From Lachnospiraceae bacterium UBA1818 (GTDB lineage: Bacteria; Bacillota; Clostridia; Lachnospirales; Lachnospiraceae), in NCBI GenBank assembly GCA_904419285.1, contig CAJFQZ010000003.1, positions 62,001 through 126,000 on the forward strand: a stretch of DNA of 64,000 nt, given 5' to 3'. The position numbers were made by a program, and so were the translations under genes. The notes below the pieces were generated by a model that saw nothing but the letters and a program-made list of their open reading frames with translations, did no database searches and was not told the origin of the DNA. Shown piece after piece: positions 42,272 to 51,110 of the stretch. How positions within the stretch are numbered: the first letter of the stretch is position 1; every line of letters begins with the position of its first letter.

Positions 42272-42427
42272 ATGAAAACAATCCTGATCGTCGACGATGA
42301 CGTATGTATCGGAGACATGCTCCAAGAAGTGCTTGCAAAAGAAGGATTTCTGGATCTGCAGTATCTTCATGGCAGGCTTCGGCGTCTTCATGCAGGTCAT
42401 GAACTATGTGAGCTGTGTTTCCAATAA
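42272..42427 (+). pseudogene. Response regulator, N-terminal stub fused out of frame to an ABC permease
   Basis: CGGAGG precedes the ATG. The first 26 codons are a perfect receiver start (KTILIVDDD with the acidic pair, then MLQEVLAKEGF), after which the frame enters permease sequence out of register and stops at 42427. Phosphorylation site and output domain are gone. The junction, near 42345, has the shared word AAGGATTT, consistent with a microhomology deletion that also removed an expected ABC ATPase gene. Confidence 0.8.
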
Positions 42428-43127
42428 TACTGTGCCGCACCCGGACACGATCTTCTTCTCCTTCTCACTGCTGACCGGCATTCTGCTGTCCGCTTTTATC
42501 AGTCTTTTCATTGGGACAGATTACAGCGACGGTACAATGCGCAGCAAACTTGTCATCGGACACACGAGGTACGGCATCTATCTCTCCGGACTGATCACAT
42601 GCACTGCCGCCGGATTACTGATGTGCCTGTCCTGCCTCATCGCTTCTCTTGCCTCGGGGCTTCCGCTCTCCGGCTTTTTCGAAAGTGACATCCGGCTTGT
42701 CATCAGCACTGCGCTGGGAATCGCTGTTATGACGGCAGCCTTTTCTTCCATCTGCACACTGACGGCGATGCTCTGCCAGAACAGAGCCGTCACAGCCGTA
42801 GTCAATATCCTGCTGGTATTCTTCCTGCTTTTTGCAGCAGTCTATATCCGTGCCAGACTGGACGAGCCAAAGACTTATCCCGCATATGTCTATGTACAGG
42901 ACGGTGCGGTACAGTCAGACGAAGAGGTGCCAAACCCGAGTTATCTGAGCGGAACCACAAGAGAAATCTATCAGTTTCTCAATGATTTTCTCCCCGGCGG
43001 ACAGGCTGTACAATATACGAATATGGAAGCGGAAAACATCCCGCTGCTGGCCGTGTATTCTGCAGGGATCACTGTGGCTGCGGCGGGCGCGGGCATGTGC
43101 ATGTTCCGCAGAAAAGACATTAAATAG
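42345..43127 (+). pseudogene. ABC-2 permease, N-terminus lost at the deletion junction
   Basis: From FWICSIFMAGFGVFMQ onward the frame encodes about 260 residues of an ABC-2 permease with six helices: a first helix, then after an extracellular loop IFFSFSLLTGILLSAFISLFIG, and TDYSDGTMRSKLVIGHTR typical of this family. The C-terminal end is intact. The first 20 or so residues and any ribosome site are missing, so translation is doubtful. Upstream frame to 42297 is regulator-derived. The sensor kinase follows 37 bp downstream. The original operon was probably regulator, ATPase, permease, kinase. Confidence 0.75.
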
Positions 43128-43164
43128 CGGGGGTGGGCTCTTCCCCCGCAAACGGAGGTATCCT

Positions 43165-44127
43165 ATGGAATTCTGGCTGTGGATCCTGATCGGGATCCTG
43201 ATCATCATTATACTTATCCTAACCTTCAAGATTATCCTGATGAAAAAATCTGCACAGGAAATCTCTGAGGCATTCCGCGACAGGCTTACAGAAGACACTA
43301 ATACGCTGATCGACATCTCCAGCCGGGACCGCCACATGAGGAAACTGGCCCGGGAAATCAATATGCAGCTTAATAAACTGAAAGAGGAACGGCACCGCTT
43401 TCAACAGGGTGACCGGGAACTGAAGGATGCAGTCACCAGCATTTCTCATGATCTGCGCACGCCTCTTACCGCGGTCTGCGGATATCTGGATCTGCTGGAC
43501 CTGGAGGAAAAGTCTGAGGATGCCGCCCGTTATCTTAAGATCATTCGAAACCGCACAGAGATCCTGCGGCAGCTCATGGAAGAACTCTTCCGCTACTCTG
43601 TCTTCACCTCCACATCGGACGGAATCCCCGGTGAACCTGTTATCCTGAACCGCCTGCTGGAGGAAAGTATTTCCGCCTTCTATGCTGTTCTGAAGCAGAG
43701 GGATATCACTCCCCGTATCACGCTTCCTGAAGAGAAGGTCCGGCGGATGCTCAACCGCAGCGCCTGTTCCCGTCTCTTCGGCAACCTGATCAGCAATGCC
43801 CTGAAGTACAGTGACGGCGACCTGGAGATCACACTGAAGAAAAACGGAGAGATCGTTTTCTCCAACCATGCCTCCAGGCTTGACAAGGTTCAGGTTGGAC
43901 GCCTGTTTGACCGGTTCTACACAGTGGAGACTGCTTCCTCCCGCTCAAACGGACTGGGCCTCTCCATTGCAAGGGCGCTGACCGAGCAGATGGGCGGAAC
44001 CATCAGCGCCGGTTATGAAGACGGAAGACTTCAGATCTGTATTCTGTTTCCGGAAGTTTCTGTTCACAGCAACGCCCGGGAAGTCCAAACTTTAGAAAAA
44101 ATCAATAGCATTCACAGCAGAATCTGA
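43165..44127 (+). CDS. Sensor histidine kinase
   Basis: A 320-residue kinase with a single N-terminal helix (FWLWILIGILIIIILILTF) and no extracellular domain, then a coiled linker. The H box is SISHDLRTPLTAVCGYLDLLD, the N box GNLISNALKYS, and the C-terminal LFDRFYTVETASSRSNGLGLSIA is the F/G2 region. ACGGAGG precedes the ATG at 43165; the same ribosome site is used by the regulator stub. Its cognate regulator is the deleted gene at 42272, so the kinase is now an orphan. Confidence 0.93.
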   Translation: MEFWLWILIGILIIIILILTFKIILMKKSAQEISEAFRDRLTEDTNTLIDISSRDRHMRKLAREINMQLNKLKEERHRFQQGDRELKDAVTSISHDLRTPLTAVCGYLDLLDLEEKSEDAARYLKIIRNRTEILRQLMEELFRYSVFTSTSDGIPGEPVILNRLLEESISAFYAVLKQRDITPRITLPEEKVRRMLNRSACSRLFGNLISNALKYSDGDLEITLKKNGEIVFSNHASRLDKVQVGRLFDRFYTVETASSRSNGLGLSIARALTEQMGGTISAGYEDGRLQICILFPEVSVHSNAREVQTLEKINSIHSRI

Positions 44128-44145
44128 TATAATGATAACGTCAGT

Positions 44146-44340
44146 GTTACTGTTCGCACCGTACTCAGGGATAGGAACCTGCATCGTCATGCCTGCATGT
44201 AAGAGGCAGTTTCCTATCCCTGAGTACAAATGGAATTCGTAACCGCCGCCCACATAAGCAGTCTTAGCACGAAGTGCGGAACTGGAGCGCGGCAGCGCGA
44301 CAAGTGCGCATGCGGGCGGCGGTTAGGTGTGAACAGTAAC
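44146..44340. mobile_element. 195-bp MITE-like element with 15-bp terminal inverted repeats
   Basis: The ends GTTACTGTTCGCACC (44146-44160) and GGTGTGAACAGTAAC (44326-44340) are inverted with one mismatch. Inside are two further perfect dyads: GTACTCAGGGATAGG/CCTATCCCTGAGTAC (44161-44175, 44213-44227) and AACCGCCGCCC/GGGCGGCGGTT (44241-44251, 44314-44324). The word CGTCAGT flanks both sides (44139-44145 and 44343-44349), possibly a target duplication. There is no coding capacity. Reduced copies occur at 35475-35525 and 39011-39030. It is either a non-autonomous transposon or a highly structured repeat. Confidence 0.65.
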
Positions 44341-44408
44341 GCCGTCAGTGCACAGCGCTTTTTATTAACCGGCACCTGCTTTCTGCCGGAAGAATCGAGG
44401 CTTTTATC

Positions 44409-44966
44409 ATGACGAACCATACAGACACTGAAAAGAAAAAGGGCTCATTTCTGAAAGAACTCCTGCAGTGGGCTGCCGCGATCGCACTTGCCGCCGCTGT
44501 CGCCATAATTGCAGACAATTTTCTGATCGTGAACGCCCAGATCCCGTCCGGCTCCATGGAGGATACAATCATGCCGGGGGACCGCATCATAGGGAATCGT
44601 CTTTCCTATACCTTCTCTGACCCCCAGCGGTTCGATGTCATCATCTTCCGCTATCCCGACGATGAGAGCCAGCTGTTTATTAAGCGGATCATCGGGCTTC
44701 CCGGAGAGACAGTAGCGATCATAGACGGAAAGATCTATATTGACGGATCTGATGAGCCGCTGGAAGATGTGGAGACAAAGGAACCCACAGCAGGAACCTT
44801 CGGTCCCTACAAAGTTCCGGAGGACAGTTATTTTGTCATGGGTGACAATCGGAACAATTCCCTGGACTCCCGCTTCTGGACGAATACTTTTGTCAGCCGG
44901 GATGAGATACTCGGGAAGGCTGTTTTCAGATACTGGCCGATCACCGAGATCAAATTGATAAAATGA
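44409..44966 (+). CDS. lepB: Signal peptidase I
   Basis: A 185-residue type I signal peptidase that cleaves Sec signal peptides on the outer membrane face. One N-terminal helix (WAAAIALAAAVAIIADNFL) anchors it. The nucleophile Ser49 is in IPSGSMEDT and the general base Lys92 in LFIKRIIGLPGE, followed by FVMGDNRNNSLDSR. The Gram-positive Ser/Lys layout is complete. The ribosome site is weak (CGAGG) and a small hairpin sits just ahead; the MITE-like element ends 68 bp upstream. A strong terminator follows. Confidence 0.95.
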   Translation: MTNHTDTEKKKGSFLKELLQWAAAIALAAAVAIIADNFLIVNAQIPSGSMEDTIMPGDRIIGNRLSYTFSDPQRFDVIIFRYPDDESQLFIKRIIGLPGETVAIIDGKIYIDGSDEPLEDVETKEPTAGTFGPYKVPEDSYFVMGDNRNNSLDSRFWTNTFVSRDEILGKAVFRYWPITEIKLIK

Positions 44967-44978
44967 TCGGATAAGAAA

Positions 44979-45035
44979 AGGTATCCCCGCGGAAAACATA
45001 ACATAGGTACATGTTTTCCGCGGGGATACCTTCTC
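44979..45035. terminator. Bidirectional terminator between lepB and the RpiB-like gene
   Basis: A perfect 21-bp stem (44979-44999 with 45011-45031) around an 11-nt loop, with A-rich and TCTCTT flanks. It serves both converging genes. Confidence 0.87.
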
Positions 45036-45075
45036 TTATATCAGATGCATCTCCGGCGCACCCTGTATTCTTTTT

Positions 45076-45717
45076 TTACAGACCGAGAATCTCTTTCACG
45101 ACAGATGCGATCTCTTCATCCTTACAGTTCTCGAAGAAATATTCAGAGAACTTCTCTCCGCTGAGTGCCCCCTTCACAAGCTCCTGATCCAGGTCTTTTA
45201 ATATCTCCGGAAGTCTGCGGTATGTCACCGTCTTCACTTCATCCAGGATCTTCTTATTTCTCTGTTCCGGAACGACACGCTCCTTCGGATACCCCTGACC
45301 GCTCTCTTCTGCATAGAGCTTTTCAAAAATATACTCCAGGTTCAGGTCTCCGCCCCATCCGAAGCCTTTGGCAAACGGAATAGCAATGGCGTTTCCATCG
45401 TTGATCTGCGCAAATGTATACGCGTCCAGCGCATCCTCCACATGACCGCAGATCACCCCCGGAAAAGAGTTGCAGGCGAGCATTGCCCCTTCTCCTGTAC
45501 CGCATCCTGTGATCACATAGTCAGCTGCTCCGGAGTTCAGCAGGACAGCCGCAAGGATTCCCACCTGTACATAAGTCAGCTGGCATTCGTCCTCCGCTGT
45601 ATACATCCCATAATTATAGACCTCATGTCCCATCGGCTCGACCACTTTTTTCAGTGCGCTGCAGATCATCTCATTCTTTGCCGCCTGGCTGTTCTCATTG
45701 ATCAGTGCTATCTTCAT
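45076..45717 (-). CDS. RpiB/LacA/LacB-family sugar-phosphate isomerase
   Basis: A 213-residue protein. The N-terminal 150 residues match the RpiB/LacAB fold: MKIALINENSQAAKN, GHEVYNYGMY, and the active-site loop ITGCGTGEGAMLACN with its cysteine base. The C-terminal 60-residue extension (GYPKERVVPEQRNKKILDEVK and onward) is not part of RpiB proper but is seen in a clostridial subgroup. AGGAGG precedes the ATG at 45717. The exact sugar phosphate is unknown. Confidence 0.87.
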   Translation of the reverse strand: MKIALINENSQAAKNEMICSALKKVVEPMGHEVYNYGMYTAEDECQLTYVQVGILAAVLLNSGAADYVITGCGTGEGAMLACNSFPGVICGHVEDALDAYTFAQINDGNAIAIPFAKGFGWGGDLNLEYIFEKLYAEESGQGYPKERVVPEQRNKKILDEVKTVTYRRLPEILKDLDQELVKGALSGEKFSEYFFENCKDEEIASVVKEILGL

Positions 45718-45859
45718 CTCAATCTTCCTCCTGTTCTGTCTATTCAGCGCCGCTTGTCCGGCGTATTTCATCTCAAAGGCATTTCTTGTTCCTTTATATT
45801 ATTATATCAGTTCAAATAACCCATTTCCTGCCTTATCTTTTCAGAAATGTTGCAAATCT

Positions 45860-46627
45860 TTACCTTTCGGTCTGCGTCATCTCTGCGCTTTCTGTTCCGG
45901 ATCCGGCAGATGCGCCCGCCGCGCTGTCCTGCCCGTCAGATTCCTCCTGTGCGTCGCCTTCTTCCTCTATAAGCAGACTGTCCAGTGCTTTCATATCTTC
46001 TGCATTGATCTCATATTCTCCATCTGCATTTTTCGCAATGTGGAGCGTCACATTCCGCGCCTCCCCGTAAAGCAGTCCGGAGTCAACGCCTTCTCTCAGC
46101 ACATCATAATAGATCTGATAGACCTCGCTCTGCATCTCATCATCCGACGGCATGGCTTCTCCCTGCATCACACTGTCCGTCACCTGATCGGCATATTCCT
46201 TCGCCTTCTGCTGAAATGTATCATATGTATCCGAAAACAGTGTCAGCGGCTTCACCGTCACAGGTACGGCATAGCTCCCATCATCCTCCCTGTGCGCCTC
46301 TCCCACAGTATAGCTGACCTGCATGGCGATCTCGCCGAAGAGCTCCCTGTACTGAGGCCTGAGTTCCTTCGGCATGGGCGACGACTCGAATTCCTCCATC
46401 GTCGCATCCAGGTTCTCCTCAAAAACAGCTTCCGCTTCCTGTTTCGAGGCGCCGGTGATCTCCTCGTACTCCTCCGTCTCCTTCTTATACGACACATCCA
46501 GAACCGCCTGCACATACGCCTCGGGATCAAACCGGTTCAGATACAGACAGATCCCGGCTGCCGCAGCCGCTGCAAGGATGATCAACGCGGCAGCTATAAT
46601 GATATTCCTTCTTCTTTTTCCTGACAT
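45860..46627 (-). CDS. DUF5105-like membrane-anchored protein
   Basis: A 255-residue protein with one N-terminal helix (NIIIAAALIILAAAAAAGICLYLN). An extracellular acidic domain follows (FDPEAYVQAVLDVSYKKETEEY, VTVKPLTLFSDTYDTFQQKAKEYADQV). The Ser/Gly/Ala/Glu-rich tail is of low complexity. It resembles DUF5105/clostridial lipoprotein-like surface proteins of unknown function. GGAGGAG precedes the ATG. Neighbours give no clear role. Confidence 0.75.
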   Translation of the reverse strand: MSGKRRRNIIIAAALIILAAAAAAGICLYLNRFDPEAYVQAVLDVSYKKETEEYEEITGASKQEAEAVFEENLDATMEEFESSPMPKELRPQYRELFGEIAMQVSYTVGEAHREDDGSYAVPVTVKPLTLFSDTYDTFQQKAKEYADQVTDSVMQGEAMPSDDEMQSEVYQIYYDVLREGVDSGLLYGEARNVTLHIAKNADGEYEINAEDMKALDSLLIEEEGDAQEESDGQDSAAGASAGSGTESAEMTQTER

Positions 46628-46695
46628 AATGCTCCTCCTTTCCGGCTCAGTATATCACCGGCCGTCCGCAAAAAATGAAGAATCCTGACATACGA

Positions 46696-46737
46696 AGGAC
46701 AGCCGGAGTGACTCTATTCAGTCTCCCCGGCTGTCCT
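46696..46737 (-). terminator. Hairpin after the cytidylate-kinase-like gene
   Basis: AGGACAGCCGG/CCGGCTGTCCT forms an 11-bp perfect stem with an inner mini-dyad. On the minus strand the T run is poor, on the plus strand it is CTTTT. It separates 45860-46627 from 46813-47439. Confidence 0.55.
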
Positions 46738-46812
46738 CTTTTCACTGTGTCTCACACCGCCCTGCTGCGGCGAAGCCTCCCCTGTCCTGTTATTCTGTTC
46801 TCAGAAACAGTT

Positions 46813-47439
46813 TTATTTCATATCGAATCGGATCTTCATATAAGACTTGATCTCTTCCACACACTTCTGGAATCCCAGCTTTCCGCTGTTCAGGCACAGA
46901 TCATAATTTCTTGCGTCTGCCCACTCATGTCCGGTGTGATATCTGTAGAAATCGCCTCTGTATTTATCCGTTTTCTCGATATACTTCTGCATCTCCTTCT
47001 CATCCATGCTGTGACGCTCCATTGCGCGCTCCAGACAGAACTTTCTGTCAGCATGAACAAATACGCTCATCACATTGGGATAATCCCTCAGGATATAATC
47101 CGCACATCTTCCGATGATCACGCAGGATTCCTTTGCTGCAAGCTCCTTGATGATCTTTGCCTGGTAATTGAACAGGTTGTCATCCGACACAAAATCCCTG
47201 TCCTCCGGCGGAAGAAGCTCCCCGTCATAGGGACGGCTCAGCAGCTTGAACCAGCCTGCATGGCGGATCTTCTCATCTGACATCCCGAACAGTCTCTCAT
47301 TGATCCCGCTGTCCTCGGACGCCATGCGCAGGATCTCTCTGCTGTAACAGTTGATCCCGAGGTCTTTTGCCAGCATGGCTGCGATCGTCTTTCCTCCGCT
47401 TCCGTATTGTCTTGATACTGTGATCACAACATTTTTCAT
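46813..47439 (-). CDS. Cytidylate-kinase-like protein
   Basis: A 208-residue P-loop protein of the cytidylate_kin2 family common in Firmicutes. The N-terminus is VVITVSRQYGSGGKTIAAMLAKDLG (P-loop), with SREILRMASEDSG, VIIGRCADYIL and VFVHADRKFCLERAMER (Lid/Arg). It is distinct from true Cmk and its substrate is not established. AAGGGGG precedes the ATG. It sits just after livF on the same strand, 12 bp downstream, so it may be read through from the liv operon. Confidence 0.87.
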   Translation of the reverse strand: MKNVVITVSRQYGSGGKTIAAMLAKDLGINCYSREILRMASEDSGINERLFGMSDEKIRHAGWFKLLSRPYDGELLPPEDRDFVSDDNLFNYQAKIIKELAAKESCVIIGRCADYILRDYPNVMSVFVHADRKFCLERAMERHSMDEKEMQKYIEKTDKYRGDFYRYHTGHEWADARNYDLCLNSGKLGFQKCVEEIKSYMKIRFDMK

Positions 47440-47451
47440 GAAAATGCCCCC

Positions 47452-48162
47452 TTACTCACCAAGATATGCTTTCTTAATGGAATCATTCTCCAGAAGTTCC
47501 TCTGCCTTCCCTTCCAGAACGATCTTTCCGGTCTCAAGAACGTATGCCCGGTCTGCAATACCGAGTGCCTTCTTCGCGTTCTGCTCCACAAGGAGCACTG
47601 TTGTTCCGCCCTCGCTCACCGCACGGATGATATCAAAGATCTCGTTTACCATGATCGGAGACAGTCCCATGGAAGGCTCGTCCATCAGGATGATCTTCGG
47701 CTTGGACATCAGTGCCCGTCCCATTGCAAGCATCTGCTGTTCGCCGCCGCTCAAGGTTCCGGCCATCTGATTCTTTCTCTCTTCCAGCCGCGGAAATCTC
47801 TTATAGACGTTCGCAAGGCTCTCCTCGATCTCTTTTTTATCCTTCCTTGTATATGCGCCCATCTTCAGATTCTCATAGACACTGAGTTCTGCAAAAACAC
47901 GTCTTCCTTCCGGAACATGCGCCATTCCCATGGAAACGATCTTGTGGGCAGGCACTTTGGTGATCTCTTTGCCCTCAAACATAACTGATCCCCTCTTCGG
48001 TGAGAGAAGTCCTGTGATCGTGTGGAGGATCGTCGTCTTGCCTGCTCCGTTGGCTCCGATCAGAGCTATGACCTCTCCCTGGTTCACCTGGAAAGATACG
48101 CCCTTGATTGCCTGGATCACACCATAATATACTTCCAAATCTTTCACTTCAAGCATTGCCAT
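47452..48162 (-). CDS. livF: Branched-chain amino acid ABC transporter ATPase LivF
   Basis: A 236-residue ATPase with Walker A GANGAGKTT, signature LSGGEQQMLAMGRALM, Walker B IILMDEPSMGLSP and the LivF-specific VPEGRRVFAELSVYENL. The start at 48162 follows AGGAGG. It pairs with LivG to energise LivHM import of leucine, isoleucine and valine, or related amphipathic substrates. It is last in livHMGF. Confidence 0.95.
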   Translation of the reverse strand: MAMLEVKDLEVYYGVIQAIKGVSFQVNQGEVIALIGANGAGKTTILHTITGLLSPKRGSVMFEGKEITKVPAHKIVSMGMAHVPEGRRVFAELSVYENLKMGAYTRKDKKEIEESLANVYKRFPRLEERKNQMAGTLSGGEQQMLAMGRALMSKPKIILMDEPSMGLSPIMVNEIFDIIRAVSEGGTTVLLVEQNAKKALGIADRAYVLETGKIVLEGKAEELLENDSIKKAYLGE

Positions 48163-48175
48163 AGATAACTTCCTC

Positions 48176-48937
48176 CTATTCTCCCAGATATGCCGTGATG
48201 ACCTGCGGGTCATTGAGGACGGATGACGTATCGCCCTGGGCGAGCACTTCTCCGAAGTTCAGCACCGTCAGTTTCTCACAGATACCGCTTACCAGTTTCA
48301 TATCATGCTCGATCAGAAGGATCGTCATATGGAACTTCTCTCTCACGAACCGGATCATCTCCATCAGCTCTCCCGTCTCATTCGGGTTCATGCCTGCTGC
48401 CGGCTCGTCAAGAAGGAGAAGCTTCGGCTCCGTCGCAAGCGCGCGGGCGATCTCCAGCTTTCTCTGCTGTCCGTAAGGAAGATTTGACGAAAGATAGTCA
48501 GCATAGTCTTCCAGCTCAAATACCTTCAGGAGCTCCATCGCTCTCTCATTCATCTCTTTTTCCACTCTCCGATATCCGGGAAGCCTTAAGATTCCTTCGA
48601 TCGTCGAATAGTGATGCTTGTTGTGGAGTCCTACTTTTACATTATCCAGAACACTCAGCTTGCTAAACAGACGGATATTCTGGAAGGTTCTCGCAACTCC
48701 TGCCTTGCTGATATCGATCGTCTTCTTCCCTGTGATATCCTCTCCGTCCAGGAGGATCTTTCCTGTATCCGGTTTGTATACACCGGTAAGAAGGTTGAAC
48801 ACTGTTGTCTTACCCGCACCGTTCGGTCCGATGAGCCCGTAAAGCTGCTCCTTCTCGATGGAGATGTCAAACCCGTTTACTGCGCGCAGACCGCCGAATG
48901 AAATGCCAAGATTCTTTACATCCAATAACGCCGCCAT
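48176..48937 (-). CDS. livG: Branched-chain amino acid ABC transporter ATPase LivG
   Basis: A 253-residue ATPase with Walker A GPNGAGKTT, the LivG stretch GVARTFQNIRLFSKLSVLDNV, signature LPYGQQRKLEIARALA, Walker B LLLLDEPAAGMNP and the H loop IEHDMKLV. The ATG at 48937 overlaps the LivM stop by one base (TAATG); AGGAGG is upstream. Partner of LivF. Confidence 0.95.
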   Translation of the reverse strand: MAALLDVKNLGISFGGLRAVNGFDISIEKEQLYGLIGPNGAGKTTVFNLLTGVYKPDTGKILLDGEDITGKKTIDISKAGVARTFQNIRLFSKLSVLDNVKVGLHNKHHYSTIEGILRLPGYRRVEKEMNERAMELLKVFELEDYADYLSSNLPYGQQRKLEIARALATEPKLLLLDEPAAGMNPNETGELMEMIRFVREKFHMTILLIEHDMKLVSGICEKLTVLNFGEVLAQGDTSSVLNDPQVITAYLGE

Positions 48938-49998
48938 TATTTCACAGCCTCCTTTTTCTTCTTTCCGAAGGAAAGGTACTTTTCTCTCCATTCGATCGCC
49001 TTCGGTGACCAGTTAAAGAGCATCATCAGGATCAGTACGATCGCGTAGATCAGCATACGGTAATCCGATAAGCCTCTTAAGAGCTCCGGAAGGAGCGTCA
49101 GGATGACCGCCGCTATCATGGATCCGCGGATGCTTCCGATGCCGCCGAGGACGACGAACACCAGGATATTGATCGACATATTGTATCCGAAGTTATTCGT
49201 ATTTGCCGTCAGTGTAGAAAGGTTATGGGCGTACAGCACACCCGCTGCACCTGCGAGGGCCGCGGAAACTGTAAATGCCATAAGCTTATATTTCGTCACG
49301 TTGATTCCCACAGACTCCGCTGCGATCCTGTTGTCGCGGATCGCCATGATCGCACGTCCGTCTCTCGAGTTGATCATGTTGATCACAATGAACAGCGTGA
49401 TCAGGATCAGGATCACTCCGATCAGGAACGTAGAATCCTTCGGCGTTCCCGTGATTCCCTGTGGACCGTTCACGAGCACCGTTCCATCCGCTTCCATGTT
49501 CAGATCCATAACGTCCTTTGTCGAAAAGTGGAAACCGTTGGAATCCTTTCCGATAAACAGTACATTGACAAGATTCTTGATGATCTCGCCGAATGCCAGA
49601 GTTACGATCGCAAGGTAGTCTCCCTTCAGACGAAGGACCGGAATGCCGATAATGATACCGAAGACCGCTGCAACAGCCATTCCGATGAGCAGCGCCAGGA
49701 TAAATCTGAGCGGCGTGATAGTGATCACATCTCTCATGCACTTTGAGAAGAATGCGCTGGTGAACGCTCCCACACACATGAATCCCGCATGTCCGAGGCT
49801 CAGCTCTCCGAGAATGCCGACCACAAGGTTCAGCGATACTGCAAGAATGATATAGATACAGAGCGGGACCATCAGTCCTTCCATCAGACTGGAAATACTT
49901 CCCGTGCTGATCAAAGTCTGCATAACGATAAATGCTGCGATAACGATCCCGTATGTGATCAGATTGCTTTTTGTATTCTTATTCATTTTCTTCAACAT
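48937..49998 (-). CDS. livM: Branched-chain amino acid ABC transporter permease LivM
   Basis: A 353-residue permease with about ten helices and the LivM motif GHAGFMCVGAFTSA. The ATPase-contact loop is INSRDGRAIMAIRDNRIAAESVGINVTKYKLMAF, and VLGGIGSIRGSMIAA follows. I prefer the ATG at 49998 after AGGTGA; a GTG at 50007, immediately after the LivH stop, is possible. Forms the membrane pore with LivH. Confidence 0.93.
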   Translation of the reverse strand: MLKKMNKNTKSNLITYGIVIAAFIVMQTLISTGSISSLMEGLMVPLCIYIILAVSLNLVVGILGELSLGHAGFMCVGAFTSAFFSKCMRDVITITPLRFILALLIGMAVAAVFGIIIGIPVLRLKGDYLAIVTLAFGEIIKNLVNVLFIGKDSNGFHFSTKDVMDLNMEADGTVLVNGPQGITGTPKDSTFLIGVILILITLFIVINMINSRDGRAIMAIRDNRIAAESVGINVTKYKLMAFTVSAALAGAAGVLYAHNLSTLTANTNNFGYNMSINILVFVVLGGIGSIRGSMIAAVILTLLPELLRGLSDYRMLIYAIVLILMMLFNWSPKAIEWREKYLSFGKKKKEAVK

Positions 49999-50007
49999 AT
50001 CCCTCAC

Positions 50008-50892
50008 CTACACTTTCTCCTGAATCTGTTTTCCAAGCAGTCCGGTAGGCTTCACGAGAAGCACGATGATCAGCACTGCAAACACAAGTGCGTCTGCCAT
50101 CTGCGAAGAGATGTATGCTCTTCCAAGGATCTCGATGATACCGAGAAGCAGTCCGCCGATAAACGCTCCCTGGATAGAACCGATCCCGCCGAACACGGCC
50201 GCGACGAACGCCTTGATTCCAGGCATGGCACCGGTATACGGCGTCAGGCTCGGATAAGCAGAACAGAGCAGTACTCCTGCGATCGCCGCAAGCGCAGAAC
50301 CGATCGCAAAGGTCAGGGCGATCGTTCCGTTCACGTTGATTCCCATCAGCTGTGCCGCGCCTTTATCCTCGGATACCGCGCGCATTGCCTGTCCCGGTTT
50401 TGTCTTCTGCACGAAAGCGACCAGAGCGATCATGATAACGATACATACCGCAATGGTGACGATCGTCACACCGGAAATGCTCAGGCTCCCTCCCGCAAGA
50501 GTAATCCCCTTCCATGTGATCACAGAACTGAATGTCTGCGGATTCGCTCCGAAGATCAGAAGCGCCAGATTCTGCAGCAGATAGCTGACACCGATGGCAG
50601 TGATCAGAACTGCCAGCGAGGATGATGCGTTTCTCAGAGGTTTGTACGCGATCCTCTCGATCACGACTCCGAGCACAGTACATACAACAACTGCCGCAAG
50701 GACTGCTGCCGCCGGAGGCATTCCCGCCTGTGTCATGCTCAGCAGCGCGATATACGCTCCGACCATGATAATATCTCCATGGGCGAAATTCAGCATTTTC
50801 GCTATACCATATACCATGGTATATCCTAGGGCAATAATTGCATATACACTTCCAAGACTCAATCCGTTAACTAAATACGATATAAAGCTCAT
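50008..50892 (-). CDS. livH: Branched-chain amino acid ABC transporter permease LivH
   Basis: A 294-residue permease with the LivH signature LGYTMVYGIAKMLNFAHGDI near the N-terminus and FGGIGSIQGAFIGGLLLGI near the C-terminus. The MRAVSEDKGAAQLMGINVN loop contacts the ATPases. The ATG at 50892 is better spaced from GAGAGG than one at 50898. First gene of livHMGF. The matching binding protein livJ is 11 kb away at 61631-62818, on the same strand with its own promoter. Confidence 0.94.
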   Translation of the reverse strand: MSFISYLVNGLSLGSVYAIIALGYTMVYGIAKMLNFAHGDIIMVGAYIALLSMTQAGMPPAAAVLAAVVVCTVLGVVIERIAYKPLRNASSSLAVLITAIGVSYLLQNLALLIFGANPQTFSSVITWKGITLAGGSLSISGVTIVTIAVCIVIMIALVAFVQKTKPGQAMRAVSEDKGAAQLMGINVNGTIALTFAIGSALAAIAGVLLCSAYPSLTPYTGAMPGIKAFVAAVFGGIGSIQGAFIGGLLLGIIEILGRAYISSQMADALVFAVLIIVLLVKPTGLLGKQIQEKV

Positions 50893-50939
50893 ATTCATTC
50901 CCTCTCATCTTAATTGTGTAATTTTTTAGATATCAGCTA

Positions 50940-50969
50940 ATTATAGCATACGTTCCGCGATAATAGCAA
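50940..50969 (-). promoter_or_regulatory. livHMGF promoter
   Basis: On the minus strand TTGCTA (50969-50964), 18 bp, TATAAT (50945-50940) with an extended TGC ahead, about 50 bp before livH. Confidence 0.65.
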
Positions 50970-51033
50970 TACAAAAATCGAGTCCGCTCGGTTTTTTGGC
51001 AGCAGTTCGGTATAAACAAAGAAATCACTTAAA

Positions 51034-51072
51034 AACGCCGCACACGGATCCTGTCTCTCCGCATACGGCGTT
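51034..51072 (-). terminator. Terminator of the TRAP transporter operon
   Basis: On the minus strand AACGCCG and CGGCGTT, extended by TGCGGA/TCCG, followed by TTTAAG. It lies between the deleted binding-protein gene and livH. Confidence 0.72.
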
Positions 51073-51080
51073 CCTGTCTC

Positions 51081-51110
51081 TTACTCTGTATATAATTACT
51101 CTGTATATAA
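51081..51110. repeat. Two adjacent 15-bp direct repeats
   Basis: TTACTCTGTATATAA occurs at 51081-51095 and again at 51096-51110. On the minus strand the second copy contains the last codons and stop of the binding-protein scar, so the stop context is duplicated. Confidence 0.75.

Noticed and set aside
45698..46624. 308-codon plus-strand frame
   Set aside because: Covers the DUF5105-like gene in antisense and the intergenic region; no ribosome site.
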